Part shown: piece after piece, positions 1 to 9,298 of the stretch
How positions within the stretch are numbered: the stretch's first letter is position 1
How the letters are laid out: each line of letters opens with the position of its first letter
Source: an uncultured Massilia sp.
Lineage (GTDB): Bacteria; Pseudomonadota; Gammaproteobacteria; Burkholderiales; Burkholderiaceae_D
Reading direction: 5' to 3'
DNA: 38,974 bases
NCBI GenBank assembly: GCA_913777025.1
Contig: CAJYQM010000260.1
Location: 1 to 38,974, forward strand
Notes under the pieces: model-generated
What the model was told of the DNA's origin: nothing
The model's input: only the letters and a program-made list of their open reading frames with translations
The model's database searches: none
Made by a program: the position numbers and the translations under genes

Positions 1-866
1 TCTTCGCGCCAGTAGCTGCCGATCCAGAACATGACGAACATGACCAGGCCGAAGAACAGCCAGCCGTAGATGATGTGGTCGACGCCGGTCGCCAGTTCCA
101 TGCCGGACAGGTGGCCGATCATCACGATCATGTAGGCGCGCAAGCCGTTGGCGACGATCGGCACCAGGATCGACAAGCCGATGAACAGCACGCGCCGCGC
201 CGTCGAGCGGTAGGTCAGGTAGGCGTACAGGCAGCCCAGCGTGATCGAGGAGATCAGGTAGCGCACGCCGCTGCAGGCCTCGACCACCGACCAGCTGCCG
301 GTCGGGAGTTCGAAGCGGGTGCCGCTGCGCAGCACCGGGATGCCGGTGGCGCGCACCGCCCACACCGTGAAGTCGGCGGTGAACTGGATCAGCGGGGCCA
401 CGAACACGTCGCCGAAGGGGACGGCGAACAGCAGGAACAGCAGCGGGAAGGCGAGCGAGCCGGCCAGGCGCGGGCCGAGCAGGGCCAGTGCGGTGACCGG
501 GAGCATGGCCACGAAGGCGTATTGCGACACGAACTGCACCTCGCCCAGCCGCGCCGCGAACCAGCCGGCGCCCAGCACGGCCAGCAGCAGCAGCGCCGGC
601 GCGTAGGGCTTGGGCGGATACAGGCTGAAATTCTCGCGCTTGCGCCAGATGAGCCAGAGGCTGATCGGCAGGATCACGTAGCCGTGGGCGAAGGTCTCGG
701 AACTGTTCCAGATCGAGACGATCGATTCGACCGTGCCCAGGTAGAGCAGGAAGGGCGCCAGCAGGGCGACCGCGATCAGCACGATGCTGGCGCGTGACAG
801 GGGAACTGCGGGAACTGCGGGCGCGGTGGCGCTGCCGGCCACGCCGGGAGTCGGCTTCAGGAACAT
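1..866 (-). CDS. xrtA: Exosortase A (XrtA/EpsH), C-terminus cut by window edge
   Basis: Inner-membrane transpeptidase-like enzyme that is thought to recognise the C-terminal PEP-CTERM signal of exported proteins and cleave it. I translated this frame by hand because it runs off the window; 288 codons are present. It is strongly hydrophobic with several membrane segments. The catalytic triad of the family is visible: Cys198 in EACSGVRYL, Arg243 in NGLRAYMIV and His264 in GVDHIIYGW. The ATG at 866 overlaps the end of the upstream glycosyltransferase gene by 10 bases, which points to translational coupling. It is the last visible gene of the minus-strand XrtA operon. In related loci an EpsI-type domain may be fused or follow; that part would lie outside the window. 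Its likely substrate in this window is the PEP-CTERM protein at 16877-17809. Confidence 0.96.
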   Translation of the reverse strand, partial: MFLKPTPGVAGSATAPAVPAVPLSRASIVLIAVALLAPFLLYLGTVESIVSIWNSSETFAHGYVILPISLWLIWRKRENFSLYPPKPYAPALLLLAVLGAGWFAARLGEVQFVSQYAFVAMLPVTALALLGPRLAGSLAFPLLFLLFAVPFGDVFVAPLIQFTADFTVWAVRATGIPVLRSGTRFELPTGSWSVVEACSGVRYLISSITLGCLYAYLTYRSTARRVLFIGLSILVPIVANGLRAYMIVMIGHLSGMELATGVDHIIYGWLFFGLVMFVMFWIGSYWRE

Positions 867-2059
867 TCCAGGTTCTCTCCTATGCAGGCAAGATTGCTCG
901 ACCAGCTGTATTGACTTTGCACCTTGGCGCGTGCGGCCAGGCCGATCGCGGCCGCGGCTTCCTGCTGGCCGGCCAGCAGCGCGCCGACGGCGTCGGCAAA
1001 GGCGGGCGCGTCTTCCGCCAGTACCAGTTCGCTGCCCGGCACGGCGTCGATGCCTTCCAGCGCCTGCGGCGACACCACCACCGGGGTCGCCATCGCCATC
1101 GCCTCGAGCACCTTGTTCTGGATGCCGCGCGCGATGCGCAGCGGCGCCACTGCGACCGCGGCGTGGGCGATGTAGGGCCGCACGTCGGGCACGGTGCCGG
1201 TGACTTTCACGCCTTCACGCTGGGCCAGCAACTGCACCGCAGGGCTTGGACGCGAGCCGACGATGTAGAAACGCAGGTCCGGGAAGCGCTGGCGCAGCGC
1301 CGGGAACACCTCGTCGCAGAACCACTGCACGGCGTCGACGTTCGGCCAGTAATCCATGGCGCCGGTGAACACCAGCGCGCGCTCGCCGGCGGCGTACGGG
1401 CTGGCGTGCGCTTCGTGCGGCGAAAAGTAATCGGTGTCGACGCCGTTGCTGAAGTGGCCGATGCGGGCGCTGCTTTCCGGCGCCAGCTTGCGGAACAGCT
1501 CCGCCTCGGGTGCCGACACGAACAGCGAAGCGTCGTAGTCGCGCGCCACCTGGCGCTCGTAGCGCAGCAGCTGGCGCGCCTCGTAGTGGTAGATCCAGTT
1601 CATCGGGAAGGATTTCTTTTCCGCGTACTGGCGCCACTTGTCGGAATCGACGTCGACGAAATCGACCACGCGCCGCGCGTCGCGGTAGTGGTCGGCGTAC
1701 TGCGCCATCGCCGACGAGAACACCAGCACGCGCTCGATGCCGTGCGCGGCCACGGTGTTCTCGACCCAGCGCGCCAGCTTGCGGTCGCGGTAGTACTCGA
1801 GCGACAGCGAGCGGTTCTTGACCAGCGCCTGCAGGCTGCGCACGCGCGCCAGCAGCGGGTTCATGCGCGCGAAATGGCTGCTCGCGCACAGGGCCTCGAC
1901 GTGCGGCACGTATTGCCAGTCGTCCGGATCATCCACGAAGGTCGCCAGGTGCACCCGGTAGTGGCGCGCCAGGTGCTTCAGCAGGTGGTAGGAGCGGATC
2001 TTGTCGCCTTTGTTCGGCGGATACGGGATCCGGTGGATCAGCAGGAGCAGGTCTTCCAC
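857..2059 (-). CDS. XrtA-system glycosyltransferase (TIGR03087 type)
   Basis: Cytoplasmic GT-B fold glycosyltransferase of 400 residues, expected to add a sugar during synthesis of the exopolysaccharide linked to the exosortase. The N-terminus LLLIHRIPYPPNKGDKIRSY is the signature of the family of sugar transferases found only in PEP-CTERM/EpsH loci. A glycosyltransferase group 1 C-terminal half follows: the ALVFTGAMDYWPNVDAV segment, then the donor-binding part around GIQNKVLEAMAMATPVV. It lies 34 bases downstream of the FemAB-like gene and overlaps the exosortase gene. The sugar donor and acceptor cannot be read from the sequence. Confidence 0.93.
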   Translation of the reverse strand: MEDLLLLIHRIPYPPNKGDKIRSYHLLKHLARHYRVHLATFVDDPDDWQYVPHVEALCASSHFARMNPLLARVRSLQALVKNRSLSLEYYRDRKLARWVENTVAAHGIERVLVFSSAMAQYADHYRDARRVVDFVDVDSDKWRQYAEKKSFPMNWIYHYEARQLLRYERQVARDYDASLFVSAPEAELFRKLAPESSARIGHFSNGVDTDYFSPHEAHASPYAAGERALVFTGAMDYWPNVDAVQWFCDEVFPALRQRFPDLRFYIVGSRPSPAVQLLAQREGVKVTGTVPDVRPYIAHAAVAVAPLRIARGIQNKVLEAMAMATPVVVSPQALEGIDAVPGSELVLAEDAPAFADAVGALLAGQQEAAAAIGLAARAKVQSQYSWSSNLACIGENLECS

Positions 2060-2093
2060 GATTATTCCAGGATGGGCTGTGCGCGGTCCGCCG

Positions 2094-3203
2094 TCAGCCC
2101 AGGTTGCGGACGATGTAGGGACCCATGAAGTTCGCCAGCGGCAGCGGCAGCTTCTTCCACATCTTGATGAACAGCTGGTACTTCGGGTTCAGCGGGTTGT
2201 TGTCGGGCAGCGCGTCCGATCCATACAGCTTGTATTCGTAGGGCAGGTGCTGGGCGGTGAAGCCCCAGTTCTTCTTGAAGTCGTAGGCGCCGGTGCCCAG
2301 CTTGCTGCGGCCGAAGTCGAACAGGCGGCAGCCGCGCGCCGCGGCCGCCTGCATCAGGTTCCAGTACATGAAGTCGTTGCCCGCGACTTCGCGCGCCAGG
2401 TCCATGCCGCCGCCGTAGTAGGGCACGACCTCGTCGCGCCAGTAGAACGACAGCACCGCGGCCACCAGGCGGTTGTCCTCGGTGACGATGGTGCGCACCT
2501 CGCACTCGTCGCCGAAGGTCTGTTGCAGCAGGGCGAAGTATTTTTTCGGGAACACCGGGGTGCCCAGGCGGTGCACGCTGTGCGCATAGGCTTCGAACAT
2601 GCGGTCGACGTTGTCGTCGACTTCGCCGCGCAGGCCCAGTTTGATGCCCTTGCGCACCATCGCGCGCTGCTTGCGCGGGATGGCGTTCAGGTTGGCCTCG
2701 TCGTCGCCCGTGATCTCCTTGCGGAAGGTGACGTACAGTTCCTTGGTGTGCCAGGAGGCGTCGTCCGGGTGGAAGCGCTGCATGCCGCGGTATTCCAGGT
2801 GGCCGACGCCGAGCTTCTGCGCCAGTTCGTGCGCGGCCTGGTCCAGCATCGCCTGTGCTTCCGGACTGGTCGCGACGGGGCCGCCGTACACGCAGAACGG
2901 CATCGCGCCCAGCGAGTGGCCGAACAGGCGGCTCTTGATCTCGGCCAGGGGCAGCACGCCCTGGATCCGGCCGTCCTGCTCGACGTAATAGAAGAAGGTC
3001 TTGATGCCGAACGACTGCTCGATCACCTTCTGCCAGCCGGACAGGTGGAAGAAGGTGGCGTCGGGGCAGGCGCGGACAAAACTGTCCCAGCGCGCGTAGC
3101 CGGACGGTTGCAGCAGGTGTACGGTCAGGGGGCCGGGATTGGGCATCACCGCGACGGCGGGTGCGGCGTGCCTGGCCTGGGCGGCTTCGATGATCGAGTT
3201 CAT
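2094..3203 (-). CDS. FemAB-like XrtA/PEP-CTERM-associated protein (TIGR03019 type)
   Basis: Protein of 369 residues with two GNAT-like halves as in FemAB aminoacyltransferases and peptidoglycan-bridge enzymes. Its reaction in exosortase loci is not known; transfer of an aminoacyl or acyl group to the polysaccharide or a cell-wall component is an inference from the fold. Residues such as ACPDATFFHLSGWQKVIEQ near the N-terminus and the C-terminal ARGCRLFDFGRSKLGTGAYDFK segment are typical. The open frame extends much further upstream (to 3941), but that part is a shadow of the deacetylase gene. The ATG at 3203 overlaps the deacetylase stop in an ATGA arrangement, which decides the start. Confidence 0.92.
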   Translation of the reverse strand: MNSIIEAAQARHAAPAVAVMPNPGPLTVHLLQPSGYARWDSFVRACPDATFFHLSGWQKVIEQSFGIKTFFYYVEQDGRIQGVLPLAEIKSRLFGHSLGAMPFCVYGGPVATSPEAQAMLDQAAHELAQKLGVGHLEYRGMQRFHPDDASWHTKELYVTFRKEITGDDEANLNAIPRKQRAMVRKGIKLGLRGEVDDNVDRMFEAYAHSVHRLGTPVFPKKYFALLQQTFGDECEVRTIVTEDNRLVAAVLSFYWRDEVVPYYGGGMDLAREVAGNDFMYWNLMQAAAARGCRLFDFGRSKLGTGAYDFKKNWGFTAQHLPYEYKLYGSDALPDNNPLNPKYQLFIKMWKKLPLPLANFMGPYIVRNLG

Positions 3204-4084
3204 GGGCGGTTCAGGAAAATGCGGTCCATGCGGTCCCAGGCGAAGTCGCGCGCCAGGGCTTCGATGCGGCTTTCCATGCGGTCGATGTTGACGTAGTGGC
3301 GGAAGCGCGACTTGGCGCCCACGCCTTCGGGGCGCGGCTGGCCGGGGTCGATTTCCCACGGGTGGAAGTAGAACAGCGCCGGCTGGCGGTCGTCCTGGTT
3401 CACCTTGGCCATCATCCAGCGCGACAGCGCGTAGGGCAGCAGGCGGAAGTAGCCGCCGCCGCCGGCCGGCAGGTTGCGGCCCATCATCTGCACCGTGGTG
3501 ATCGGCACTTCGAGCAGGCCGTCGGTACCGTTCGGGTAGAAGGCGAAGCGCGGCGCTTCCGGCATGCCGTAGTGGTCGTGCACGACGGGGTAGATGCTCG
3601 AGCTGTAGCGGTAGCCGGCTTCCAGCAGCGCGTCCAGCGCCCACAGGTTGTCGCGCCCGATCGAGAAGCTGGGCGCGCGGTAGCCGATCACTTCCTGGCC
3701 GCCGAGGTCTTCCAGCAGCGCCTTGCTCGAGCGGATGTCGTTGTCGAATTCGGCGCGCGTCTGGTCCGAGGCGCGCAGGTGGCCGTAGCCGTGGCTGGCC
3801 AGCTCGTGGCCGCCGGCGACGATGCGCTTGACCACGTTCGGGTAACGCTCGGCGATCCAGCCCAGCGTGAAGAAGGTGGCGCGCACGCCCTTGGCATCGA
3901 ACAGTGCCAGGATGCGGTCCATGTTGGCTTCGACGCGGCATTCGCGCGTGGGCCAGCTGGCGCGGTCGATGTAGGGCGCGAAGGCCGAGACCTGGAAGTA
4001 GTCCTCGACGTCGCAGGTCATGGCGTTGCGGATGCGTTCACCGGGTGCCGGCGCCGGGCGCGCGGCCAGTTCGTACATGTTCAT
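3200..4084 (-). CDS. XrtA-system polysaccharide deacetylase (NodB type)
   Basis: Carbohydrate esterase family 4 protein of 294 residues, expected to remove N-acetyl groups from the exopolysaccharide or its precursor. The NodB motifs are visible: TCDVEDYF with Asp25, ASHGYGH with metal-binding His98 and His102, GYRAPSFSIG, and the late FYFHPWEID. This DVEDYF form, together with the C-terminal DUF3473-like part, marks the PEP-CTERM-locus subfamily (TIGR03006). No signal peptide is evident, so it may act in the cytoplasm. It overlaps both neighbours by four bases, giving tight coupling with the ATPase and FemAB-like genes. Confidence 0.94.
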   Translation of the reverse strand: MNMYELAARPAPAPGERIRNAMTCDVEDYFQVSAFAPYIDRASWPTRECRVEANMDRILALFDAKGVRATFFTLGWIAERYPNVVKRIVAGGHELASHGYGHLRASDQTRAEFDNDIRSSKALLEDLGGQEVIGYRAPSFSIGRDNLWALDALLEAGYRYSSSIYPVVHDHYGMPEAPRFAFYPNGTDGLLEVPITTVQMMGRNLPAGGGGYFRLLPYALSRWMMAKVNQDDRQPALFYFHPWEIDPGQPRPEGVGAKSRFRHYVNIDRMESRIEALARDFAWDRMDRIFLNRP

Positions 4085-5148
4085 TCTTGGTTGTCCACGT
4101 GATGGGTTGCCGCCCCCTGGGGCGTGGCCACGATCTTTTTCAGGATCGACAGCACCGACACGATCGATTTCTCCAGGCGCATCATGCGCTCGTCCAGCAT
4201 CTCGACGCTGCTGGCGCGGCGGTCGCCGTTGCGCTGGTCGATGGTGCGCAGGCCGCCGGCGTGCAGTTCGCCGTCTAGGCTGGCGCCGGCCACCGGCATG
4301 GCGTCGTCGGCCGGCGTGCCCATGACCTCGGGCACCTTGTATTCTTCGTTGATGTCGCGGATGACGGTGTTGATGTCCTCTTCCGTGAAGGCGTGCAGCT
4401 CTTCCAGGAAGCCCATCAGCAGCACGCGGTCCATCAGCGTGTTGACCTTGCGCGGGATGCCGCCGCTGTAGGCGAAGATCGCGGCATGGGCGCCGTCATC
4501 GAAAGCGGGGTCGCCCTGCCAGCCGACCGTGGCCAGGCGGTGCTCGATGTAGGCGCGGGTTTCCTGCGCATCCATCGGGCCCAGGTGGTAGCTGGCGATC
4601 ACGCGCTGGCGCAGCTGCTGCATGCCGGGGCTGTGCAGGGTGGCGCGGAACTCCGGCTGGCCGAGCAGGAAGGTCTGCAGCAGCGACTTGTCGTCGGTCT
4701 GGAAGTTCGACAGCATGCGCAGCTCTTCGACCGTGCGCGCCGACAGGTTCTGGGCTTCGTCGATGACGAGCAGGGCGCGCTTGCCCTGGTGGTCGACGTC
4801 GCACAGGAAGCGCTCCAGGCGCGTGAGCAAGTCGGTCTTGCTCGCGCCCTCGTAGGGCAGGCCGAAGGCCGACACCACCATCCGCAGCGTGTCGTCCGGA
4901 TCGAGGTGGGTGTTGACGATGTGGGCGGCCACGATCTGGTCCGACGGCAGCCGGTTGAACAGGCTGCGCACCAGCGTGGTCTTGCCCGCGCCGACCTCGC
5001 CGGTGATGACGATGAAGCCTTCGCCCTGCGACAGGCCGTACTCGAGGTAGGCCATGGCGCGCTTGTGTCCCTTGCTACCATAGAAGAAGTGCGGGTCGGG
5101 GCGCAGCTGGAAGGGCTTGGCGGACAGGCCGTAATAGGATTCGTACAT
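4081..5148 (-). CDS. XrtA-associated AAA/ExeA-like ATPase (TIGR03015 type)
   Basis: Cytoplasmic ATPase of 355 residues resembling ExeA/GspA ATPases. The N-terminus MYESYYGLSAKPFQLRPDP is characteristic. Walker A is GEVGAGKTT (residues 50-58) and Walker B is LLVIDEAQN (about 127-134). After the AAA core there is a tail of some 90 residues ending in a putative coiled-coil stretch (SSVEMLDERMMRLEKSIVSVLSILKKI). Its role in the exosortase locus is unproven; an energy-supplying or assembly role in polymer export is inferred from its relatives. It starts 17 bases after the outer-membrane protein gene and overlaps the deacetylase gene by four bases. Confidence 0.94.
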   Translation of the reverse strand: MYESYYGLSAKPFQLRPDPHFFYGSKGHKRAMAYLEYGLSQGEGFIVITGEVGAGKTTLVRSLFNRLPSDQIVAAHIVNTHLDPDDTLRMVVSAFGLPYEGASKTDLLTRLERFLCDVDHQGKRALLVIDEAQNLSARTVEELRMLSNFQTDDKSLLQTFLLGQPEFRATLHSPGMQQLRQRVIASYHLGPMDAQETRAYIEHRLATVGWQGDPAFDDGAHAAIFAYSGGIPRKVNTLMDRVLLMGFLEELHAFTEEDINTVIRDINEEYKVPEVMGTPADDAMPVAGASLDGELHAGGLRTIDQRNGDRRASSVEMLDERMMRLEKSIVSVLSILKKIVATPQGAATHHVDNQE

Positions 5149-5165
5149 CTCGATGGCTCCGCTTC

Positions 5166-6749
5166 TTAATACTGGATCGAGAACGTCGCGACCAGCGCGT
5201 TCTCGCTGTAGTTGCCGCCGTTGAGCAGGTACAGGGAGCCGCGCGTGTGGCGCAGCTCGAGGCTGCCCCGGGACCTGGCCGCGAAGCGGTGGTTCATCCC
5301 CAGGCGCGTTTCGTTGTAATTGCTGACGACGTCGTTGGACAGTGAACGGGAACGCGCGACCGACAGGTTGGCGAAGGCGTTGGTGCGCGGTGCCAGCCGG
5401 TAGTCCAGGTTGACGCTGGCGCCGCGCTGGGTGGTGTTGTCGTTCAGCGTGGCCAGTTGCCCCAGCAGCAGGGCGCTGTCGCTCTGCTGCGTCGACAGGG
5501 CGACGCGGTCTTCGTCGTACACCGTGAACGTCAGGTTGCTGCGCGCGCCGCGGAACACCGCCGCGCCCTGCAGGCGCTTGATGCGGATGTAGCGGTTGCT
5601 CAGGTAATTGATGCTGTTGGCCAGCGTCGGCGGCAGGCCGGTGGCGGCGATGTAGGCCTGCACCGCCTGCTGGCGCTGCACCGGGTCCGGGAAGTTCGCG
5701 GCGAACAGGCCGTCGAGCATGGCGGCGGTGTCGACCGAGGACGGCAGCAGGAATTGCGAACGGTTGGTGGTGACCGCGTCGCTGTAGTCGAGGGTCCAGA
5801 CGCTGCGCTGGGTGCGGTAGCTGGAGGCCAGCGAACCGGTCTTGCCGAAGTAGCGGCGGCCGAAGGAGGCTTGCACGCTGGTGCGGGTCGACGGCGTCCA
5901 GATGAAGCCGGCCGACCAGCTGCGCCCGCGCGTGGACTCGCCCAGCGTCGGGTACTCGTACTTGTCGTAGCCGGCATTCGCGGTCAGGCTGAGGCGCCGG
6001 ATCACGCCCCAGCGCAGGCCGACCGTGCTGTTTTCGGAAGACGATTCGCCCCCGACCGTCGGCGCGGAGCTGCCGACCACGTGCTGGTCCAGGTCCTGGT
6101 GGTAGTACGACAGGTTCCAGCCGAAGGTGGTGAAGCGGGTGCCGCTGCTGATGTCGGCCGAACGCGTGCTGGCCATGCTGCTGCCGTAGCCGGCCACGCC
6201 GCTGTCGACCGAGTCGCGCATGTAGCGCAGCGTCATGTCCGCGGTCGAGCCGAAACGGTGGCGCACATAGGGGCTGATGCGCCAGGTGCTGATGTCAGTG
6301 CGGTTGGTGGACGAGAACGTGTTGTTCGATACCGGGCCGAAGGCCGAAATCGCCTGGCGCGAACCGCTGGCGCCGGCGTCGACGAACAGCAGTTCGTCGA
6401 CCACCACCGCCTGCGCGGTGCCGTTGTAGTGGCGCTGGCTGTCCTGCAGGTTGGGCACATCCTTGTCGCTGTAGGCGTACAGGTTCCAGCCGGCATCGGC
6501 ACTCACCTTCAGGCGCGGTCCGTTGCTGCTGACGTTGATGCTCGGCGCGACTTCGCTGATGAAGCTGCCGCGGGTGTCGCCGCCGTTCTGCAGGCCCACG
6601 TTGTCCGAATAGGTCTCGCGCAGGTCGAGCCGCGGCGAGATGCGCCAGTCGGCGCCATGCGAGGCGCCCGACGCCAGCATGGCGGCCAGTGCGAATGGGG
6701 TCAGCTTGAGCGCGGCGCCCAGGCGCGCCGCTCGCGGGTTCTCCGGCAT
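5166..6749 (-). CDS. XrtA-system outer-membrane beta-barrel protein (TIGR03016 type)
   Basis: Predicted exported outer-membrane barrel of 527 residues. After a signal peptide (hydrophobic stretch LTPFALAAMLASGASHGA) comes DWRISPRLDLRETYSDNVGLQ, the usual start of this family, then many alternating aromatic/polar strands and a final aromatic residue (ATFSIQY), as expected for a barrel recognised by the BAM complex. It may be the outer-membrane pore or scaffold for the polysaccharide, but this is unproven. An in-frame ATG at 6770 would give seven more residues, but those codons lie inside the conserved YDYHYG tail of the kinase gene. The ATG at 6749, one base after the kinase stop, is therefore preferred; neither start has a strong ribosome binding site. 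Confidence 0.9.
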   Translation of the reverse strand: MPENPRAARLGAALKLTPFALAAMLASGASHGADWRISPRLDLRETYSDNVGLQNGGDTRGSFISEVAPSINVSSNGPRLKVSADAGWNLYAYSDKDVPNLQDSQRHYNGTAQAVVVDELLFVDAGASGSRQAISAFGPVSNNTFSSTNRTDISTWRISPYVRHRFGSTADMTLRYMRDSVDSGVAGYGSSMASTRSADISSGTRFTTFGWNLSYYHQDLDQHVVGSSAPTVGGESSSENSTVGLRWGVIRRLSLTANAGYDKYEYPTLGESTRGRSWSAGFIWTPSTRTSVQASFGRRYFGKTGSLASSYRTQRSVWTLDYSDAVTTNRSQFLLPSSVDTAAMLDGLFAANFPDPVQRQQAVQAYIAATGLPPTLANSINYLSNRYIRIKRLQGAAVFRGARSNLTFTVYDEDRVALSTQQSDSALLLGQLATLNDNTTQRGASVNLDYRLAPRTNAFANLSVARSRSLSNDVVSNYNETRLGMNHRFAARSRGSLELRHTRGSLYLLNGGNYSENALVATFSIQY

Positions 6750-6750
6750 G

Positions 6751-7737
6751 TCAGCCGTAGTGATAGTCATACGTTTCTTCGATGCCCGGGAATTCCCTGG
6801 TCTTGTTATAGATGAGATTCACGTTGGGGTAGCCTTCCAGCTGGCTCAGCGCTTCCTTGACGGCGTGCTGGGTCGTGGTCTGGGCTTCGACCACCATCAC
6901 GATCTGGCCCATGTGCGAGGCCAGCACGCGCGATTCGCTGGTCAGGAGCAGCGGCGGCGAGTCGAAGATGACGATCCGGTCCGGATAGCGGTTGGCGATC
7001 TCGTTCACCAGCTGGGTCATGGTCGAGCTGGCGAGCAGCTCGGTGGCGCGCGGGGTGGCGGTGCCGGCCGGCAGGATCGACAGCGTGTCGACGTTGGTGC
7101 GCAACATCACGTCGGCCATGTCGAGCTTGTCGTCGACCAGGACGTCCATCAGGCCGCGCTGCGGCGGCAGGCCCAGCGTGCGCAGCACCGAAGGGCGCGC
7201 CACGTCGGCGTCGACGAGCAGCACGGTGTGGTCGAGTTCCATGGCGATGCTCATCGCCAGGTTGATCGCCGTGTAGGTCTTGCCTTCGCCCGGCAGCGAA
7301 CTGGTGATCATGATCAGGTTGTTCGGGCGGGTCTTCGGCGCGCGCTCGGCAAAGGCGCGCTGCAGCAGCGGGCGCTTGATGACGCGGAAGTCTTCCAGCA
7401 GACGGGTACGGCCGGCGGCGGCGGTGACCATGCCCAGGTCGCGCATGCGCGCCAGGTCCAGTTCCACGCGGCGGGTCGAGAACTTCGGTGCCGGCGCCTC
7501 GGGCGCGGCGGCCGGTGCCGCGGCAGGGGCCGGTGCGACCGGGGGCACGGCATGGACGGCCGGGGCGGCCGGCAGCGGCGCGACTTCGGCGACCGGCACC
7601 GCCGGTGCGCGCACGATGTCGGCGTCGGCCAGGAGGGTGGCGGCGTTGTTGGCGCTGGCCGGGCTGGTGCCGGCGGGATGGCTGGCGGCGTTGCGCTGCT
7701 GGTCGATCCGGCTGGCCGCTTTTTCGATAATGCTCAC
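6751..7737 (-). CDS. XrtA-associated tyrosine autokinase (BY-kinase, TIGR03018 type)
   Basis: Bacterial tyrosine kinase of 328 residues of the CpsD/Wzc C-terminal class. It works with the separate Wzz-type membrane protein encoded just upstream (28-base gap) to control polymer length and export. It has an Ala/Pro-rich flexible segment (about residues 41-85), then Walker A SSLPGEGKT (146-154), Walker A-prime TVLLVDADV and Walker B RIVIFDSPP. The C-terminus TYDYHYG has three tyrosines (323, 325, 327), the expected autophosphorylation cluster. The split kinase/Wzz arrangement is like Gram-positive systems and is usual in exosortase loci. Confidence 0.95.
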   Translation of the reverse strand: MSIIEKAASRIDQQRNAASHPAGTSPASANNAATLLADADIVRAPAVPVAEVAPLPAAPAVHAVPPVAPAPAAAPAAAPEAPAPKFSTRRVELDLARMRDLGMVTAAAGRTRLLEDFRVIKRPLLQRAFAERAPKTRPNNLIMITSSLPGEGKTYTAINLAMSIAMELDHTVLLVDADVARPSVLRTLGLPPQRGLMDVLVDDKLDMADVMLRTNVDTLSILPAGTATPRATELLASSTMTQLVNEIANRYPDRIVIFDSPPLLLTSESRVLASHMGQIVMVVEAQTTTQHAVKEALSQLEGYPNVNLIYNKTREFPGIEETYDYHYG

Positions 7738-7765
7738 GGTGGTCTACTCCTTGTGATCGTCGCGT

Positions 7766-9298
7766 TTACAGCGTGGGCCGGACCAGGATGGCGGCCATGC
7801 CGATGCCATAGGCGCCGAACAGCAGCAGCACCGAGGCGGTGAGGGCAACCAGGCGGCGCTTGCGGCGGACGGTCTGTTCGTTGGTCCAGTTCATGCCGAT
7901 CGAACCCAGCACCGGCAGGCCGGTGACGTCGCGCAGCGCTGCCTGGCTCATGAAGGTCGGGCGTACCTGGCTCATCAGGAACGCGGCGGCCAGGCCGGCC
8001 ACCAGCGCGCCGCCGAACACCATCGAGAACAGGCGCAGTCGGTTCGGGCCGCTCGGCTGCGACGGGGCGGTGGGCGGGTCGATGATGCGGAAGCTCAGCA
8101 TGTCGGTGGCCGAGGTCAGGTCACCCGACAGGCGCGCCGACTCGCGGCGTTCGACCAGGCGCTGGTAATTGGACTTGTTGACGTCGTAGTCGCGGTTCAG
8201 CTGGGTCAGCTGGGCTTCGATCTCCGGCGCGGTGGTGCTGCGCGAACGCAGGCTTTCCACGCGTGCCGAGTACTCGCCGACGCGGGCGCGCAGCGAGGCC
8301 ACGCGGGCATCGGCCTGCGACAGCGCGACGGTCAGCTGCTGCAGCATCGGGCTGTAGCCGGCGCCCGGGTCCAGGCTACGCTTCTTGTTCTTCGACAGGT
8401 CGGCCTTCTGGGCCAGCAGCTGGTCGAGCAGGCGCTTGTTCGCGATGACGTCCGGGTGCTGCTCGGTGTATTGCAGGCGCAGGCTGTCCAGGTTCTTCTG
8501 GGTCGCCGCGATACGGCCTTCCAGTTCCGGATCCAGCATCGCCGGGTCGATGGCCGGGGCGCCCGGCTTGGCCGGGTCGCCGTTGATCTGGCGGCGGATC
8601 GCGTTGCGTGCCTGCTCGGCCTCGTTCAGCTCCAGGCGCGCCTGGTTCAGCTGGTCGGTGGCGGTGCCCAGCTGGCCGCTGAAGTCGCCGCTGCCGGGCA
8701 GCATGCCCATGTTCTTGATCTTGAACTCTTTCAGCGAGTTCTCTGCGGCGGCCAGCTTCTCTTCATAGGTCTTGATCTGGTCGTCGATGAACTGGATGGC
8801 CTTGGCGGAATCCTGTTTCTTGCCGCCGAAACTGCCTTCGACGAAGATGGTCAGCAGGCCCTGCACGATGTCCTTGCCCATTTTCGGGTTGTCAGCCGTG
8901 TAGGAAATCGTGTAGATGTCGTCGCGCTCGGTACCGCCGATGCGGATCTTCGAGATCAGCTCGTCGACCATCCGTTCGTGTTCCTTGCTGTCCTTGGCCT
9001 TCACGTCCAGGTCGACGTCGCGCATCAGTTTCTCGATGTTCGGACGGCTGAGCAGGGTGCGGCGCATGAAGACGACCTGTTCTTCCAGGTTGGGCATGGT
9101 GGTCATGCCCGACAGCAGCGGCCGCAGGATGCTCTGGGTATCGACATACACCCGGGCCGACGCTTCATACTGATTAGGCAAACGCAACACCACGGCCCAG
9201 CCGATCAGGGCCACGGTCCAGGTAATCACGACCGCGTACCAGCGGTACTTGCCGATCGCTTTAAGAAAATTAAGAAGTACGGCGGTGATTTCTGCCAT
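7766..9298 (-). CDS. XrtA-system polysaccharide chain-length determinant (Wzz family, TIGR03007 type)
   Basis: Inner-membrane polysaccharide co-polymerase of 510 residues. An N-terminal membrane segment (about residues 19-37, WYAVVITWTVALIGWAVVL) is followed by the Wzz domain (RLPNQYEASARVYVDTQSIL). A long periplasmic helical region with coiled-coil character (residues about 160-400) follows, then the GNRD-like SGPNRLRLFSMVFGGALVAG segment and a last hydrophobic stretch near the C-terminus. It is the first gene of the minus-strand operon and is followed by its partner kinase. It is transcribed away from the protease and Wza-type lipoprotein genes, so polymer export is encoded by divergent units. 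No convincing promoter was found upstream. Confidence 0.95.
   Translation of the reverse strand: MAEITAVLLNFLKAIGKYRWYAVVITWTVALIGWAVVLRLPNQYEASARVYVDTQSILRPLLSGMTTMPNLEEQVVFMRRTLLSRPNIEKLMRDVDLDVKAKDSKEHERMVDELISKIRIGGTERDDIYTISYTADNPKMGKDIVQGLLTIFVEGSFGGKKQDSAKAIQFIDDQIKTYEEKLAAAENSLKEFKIKNMGMLPGSGDFSGQLGTATDQLNQARLELNEAEQARNAIRRQINGDPAKPGAPAIDPAMLDPELEGRIAATQKNLDSLRLQYTEQHPDVIANKRLLDQLLAQKADLSKNKKRSLDPGAGYSPMLQQLTVALSQADARVASLRARVGEYSARVESLRSRSTTAPEIEAQLTQLNRDYDVNKSNYQRLVERRESARLSGDLTSATDMLSFRIIDPPTAPSQPSGPNRLRLFSMVFGGALVAGLAAAFLMSQVRPTFMSQAALRDVTGLPVLGSIGMNWTNEQTVRRKRRLVALTASVLLLFGAYGIGMAAILVRPTL

Noticed and set aside
3204-3941. N-terminal extension of the FemAB-like frame
   Set aside because: It is a frame-shifted shadow of the deacetylase gene; the ATG at 3203 sits in an ATGA overlap and starts the recognisable protein.
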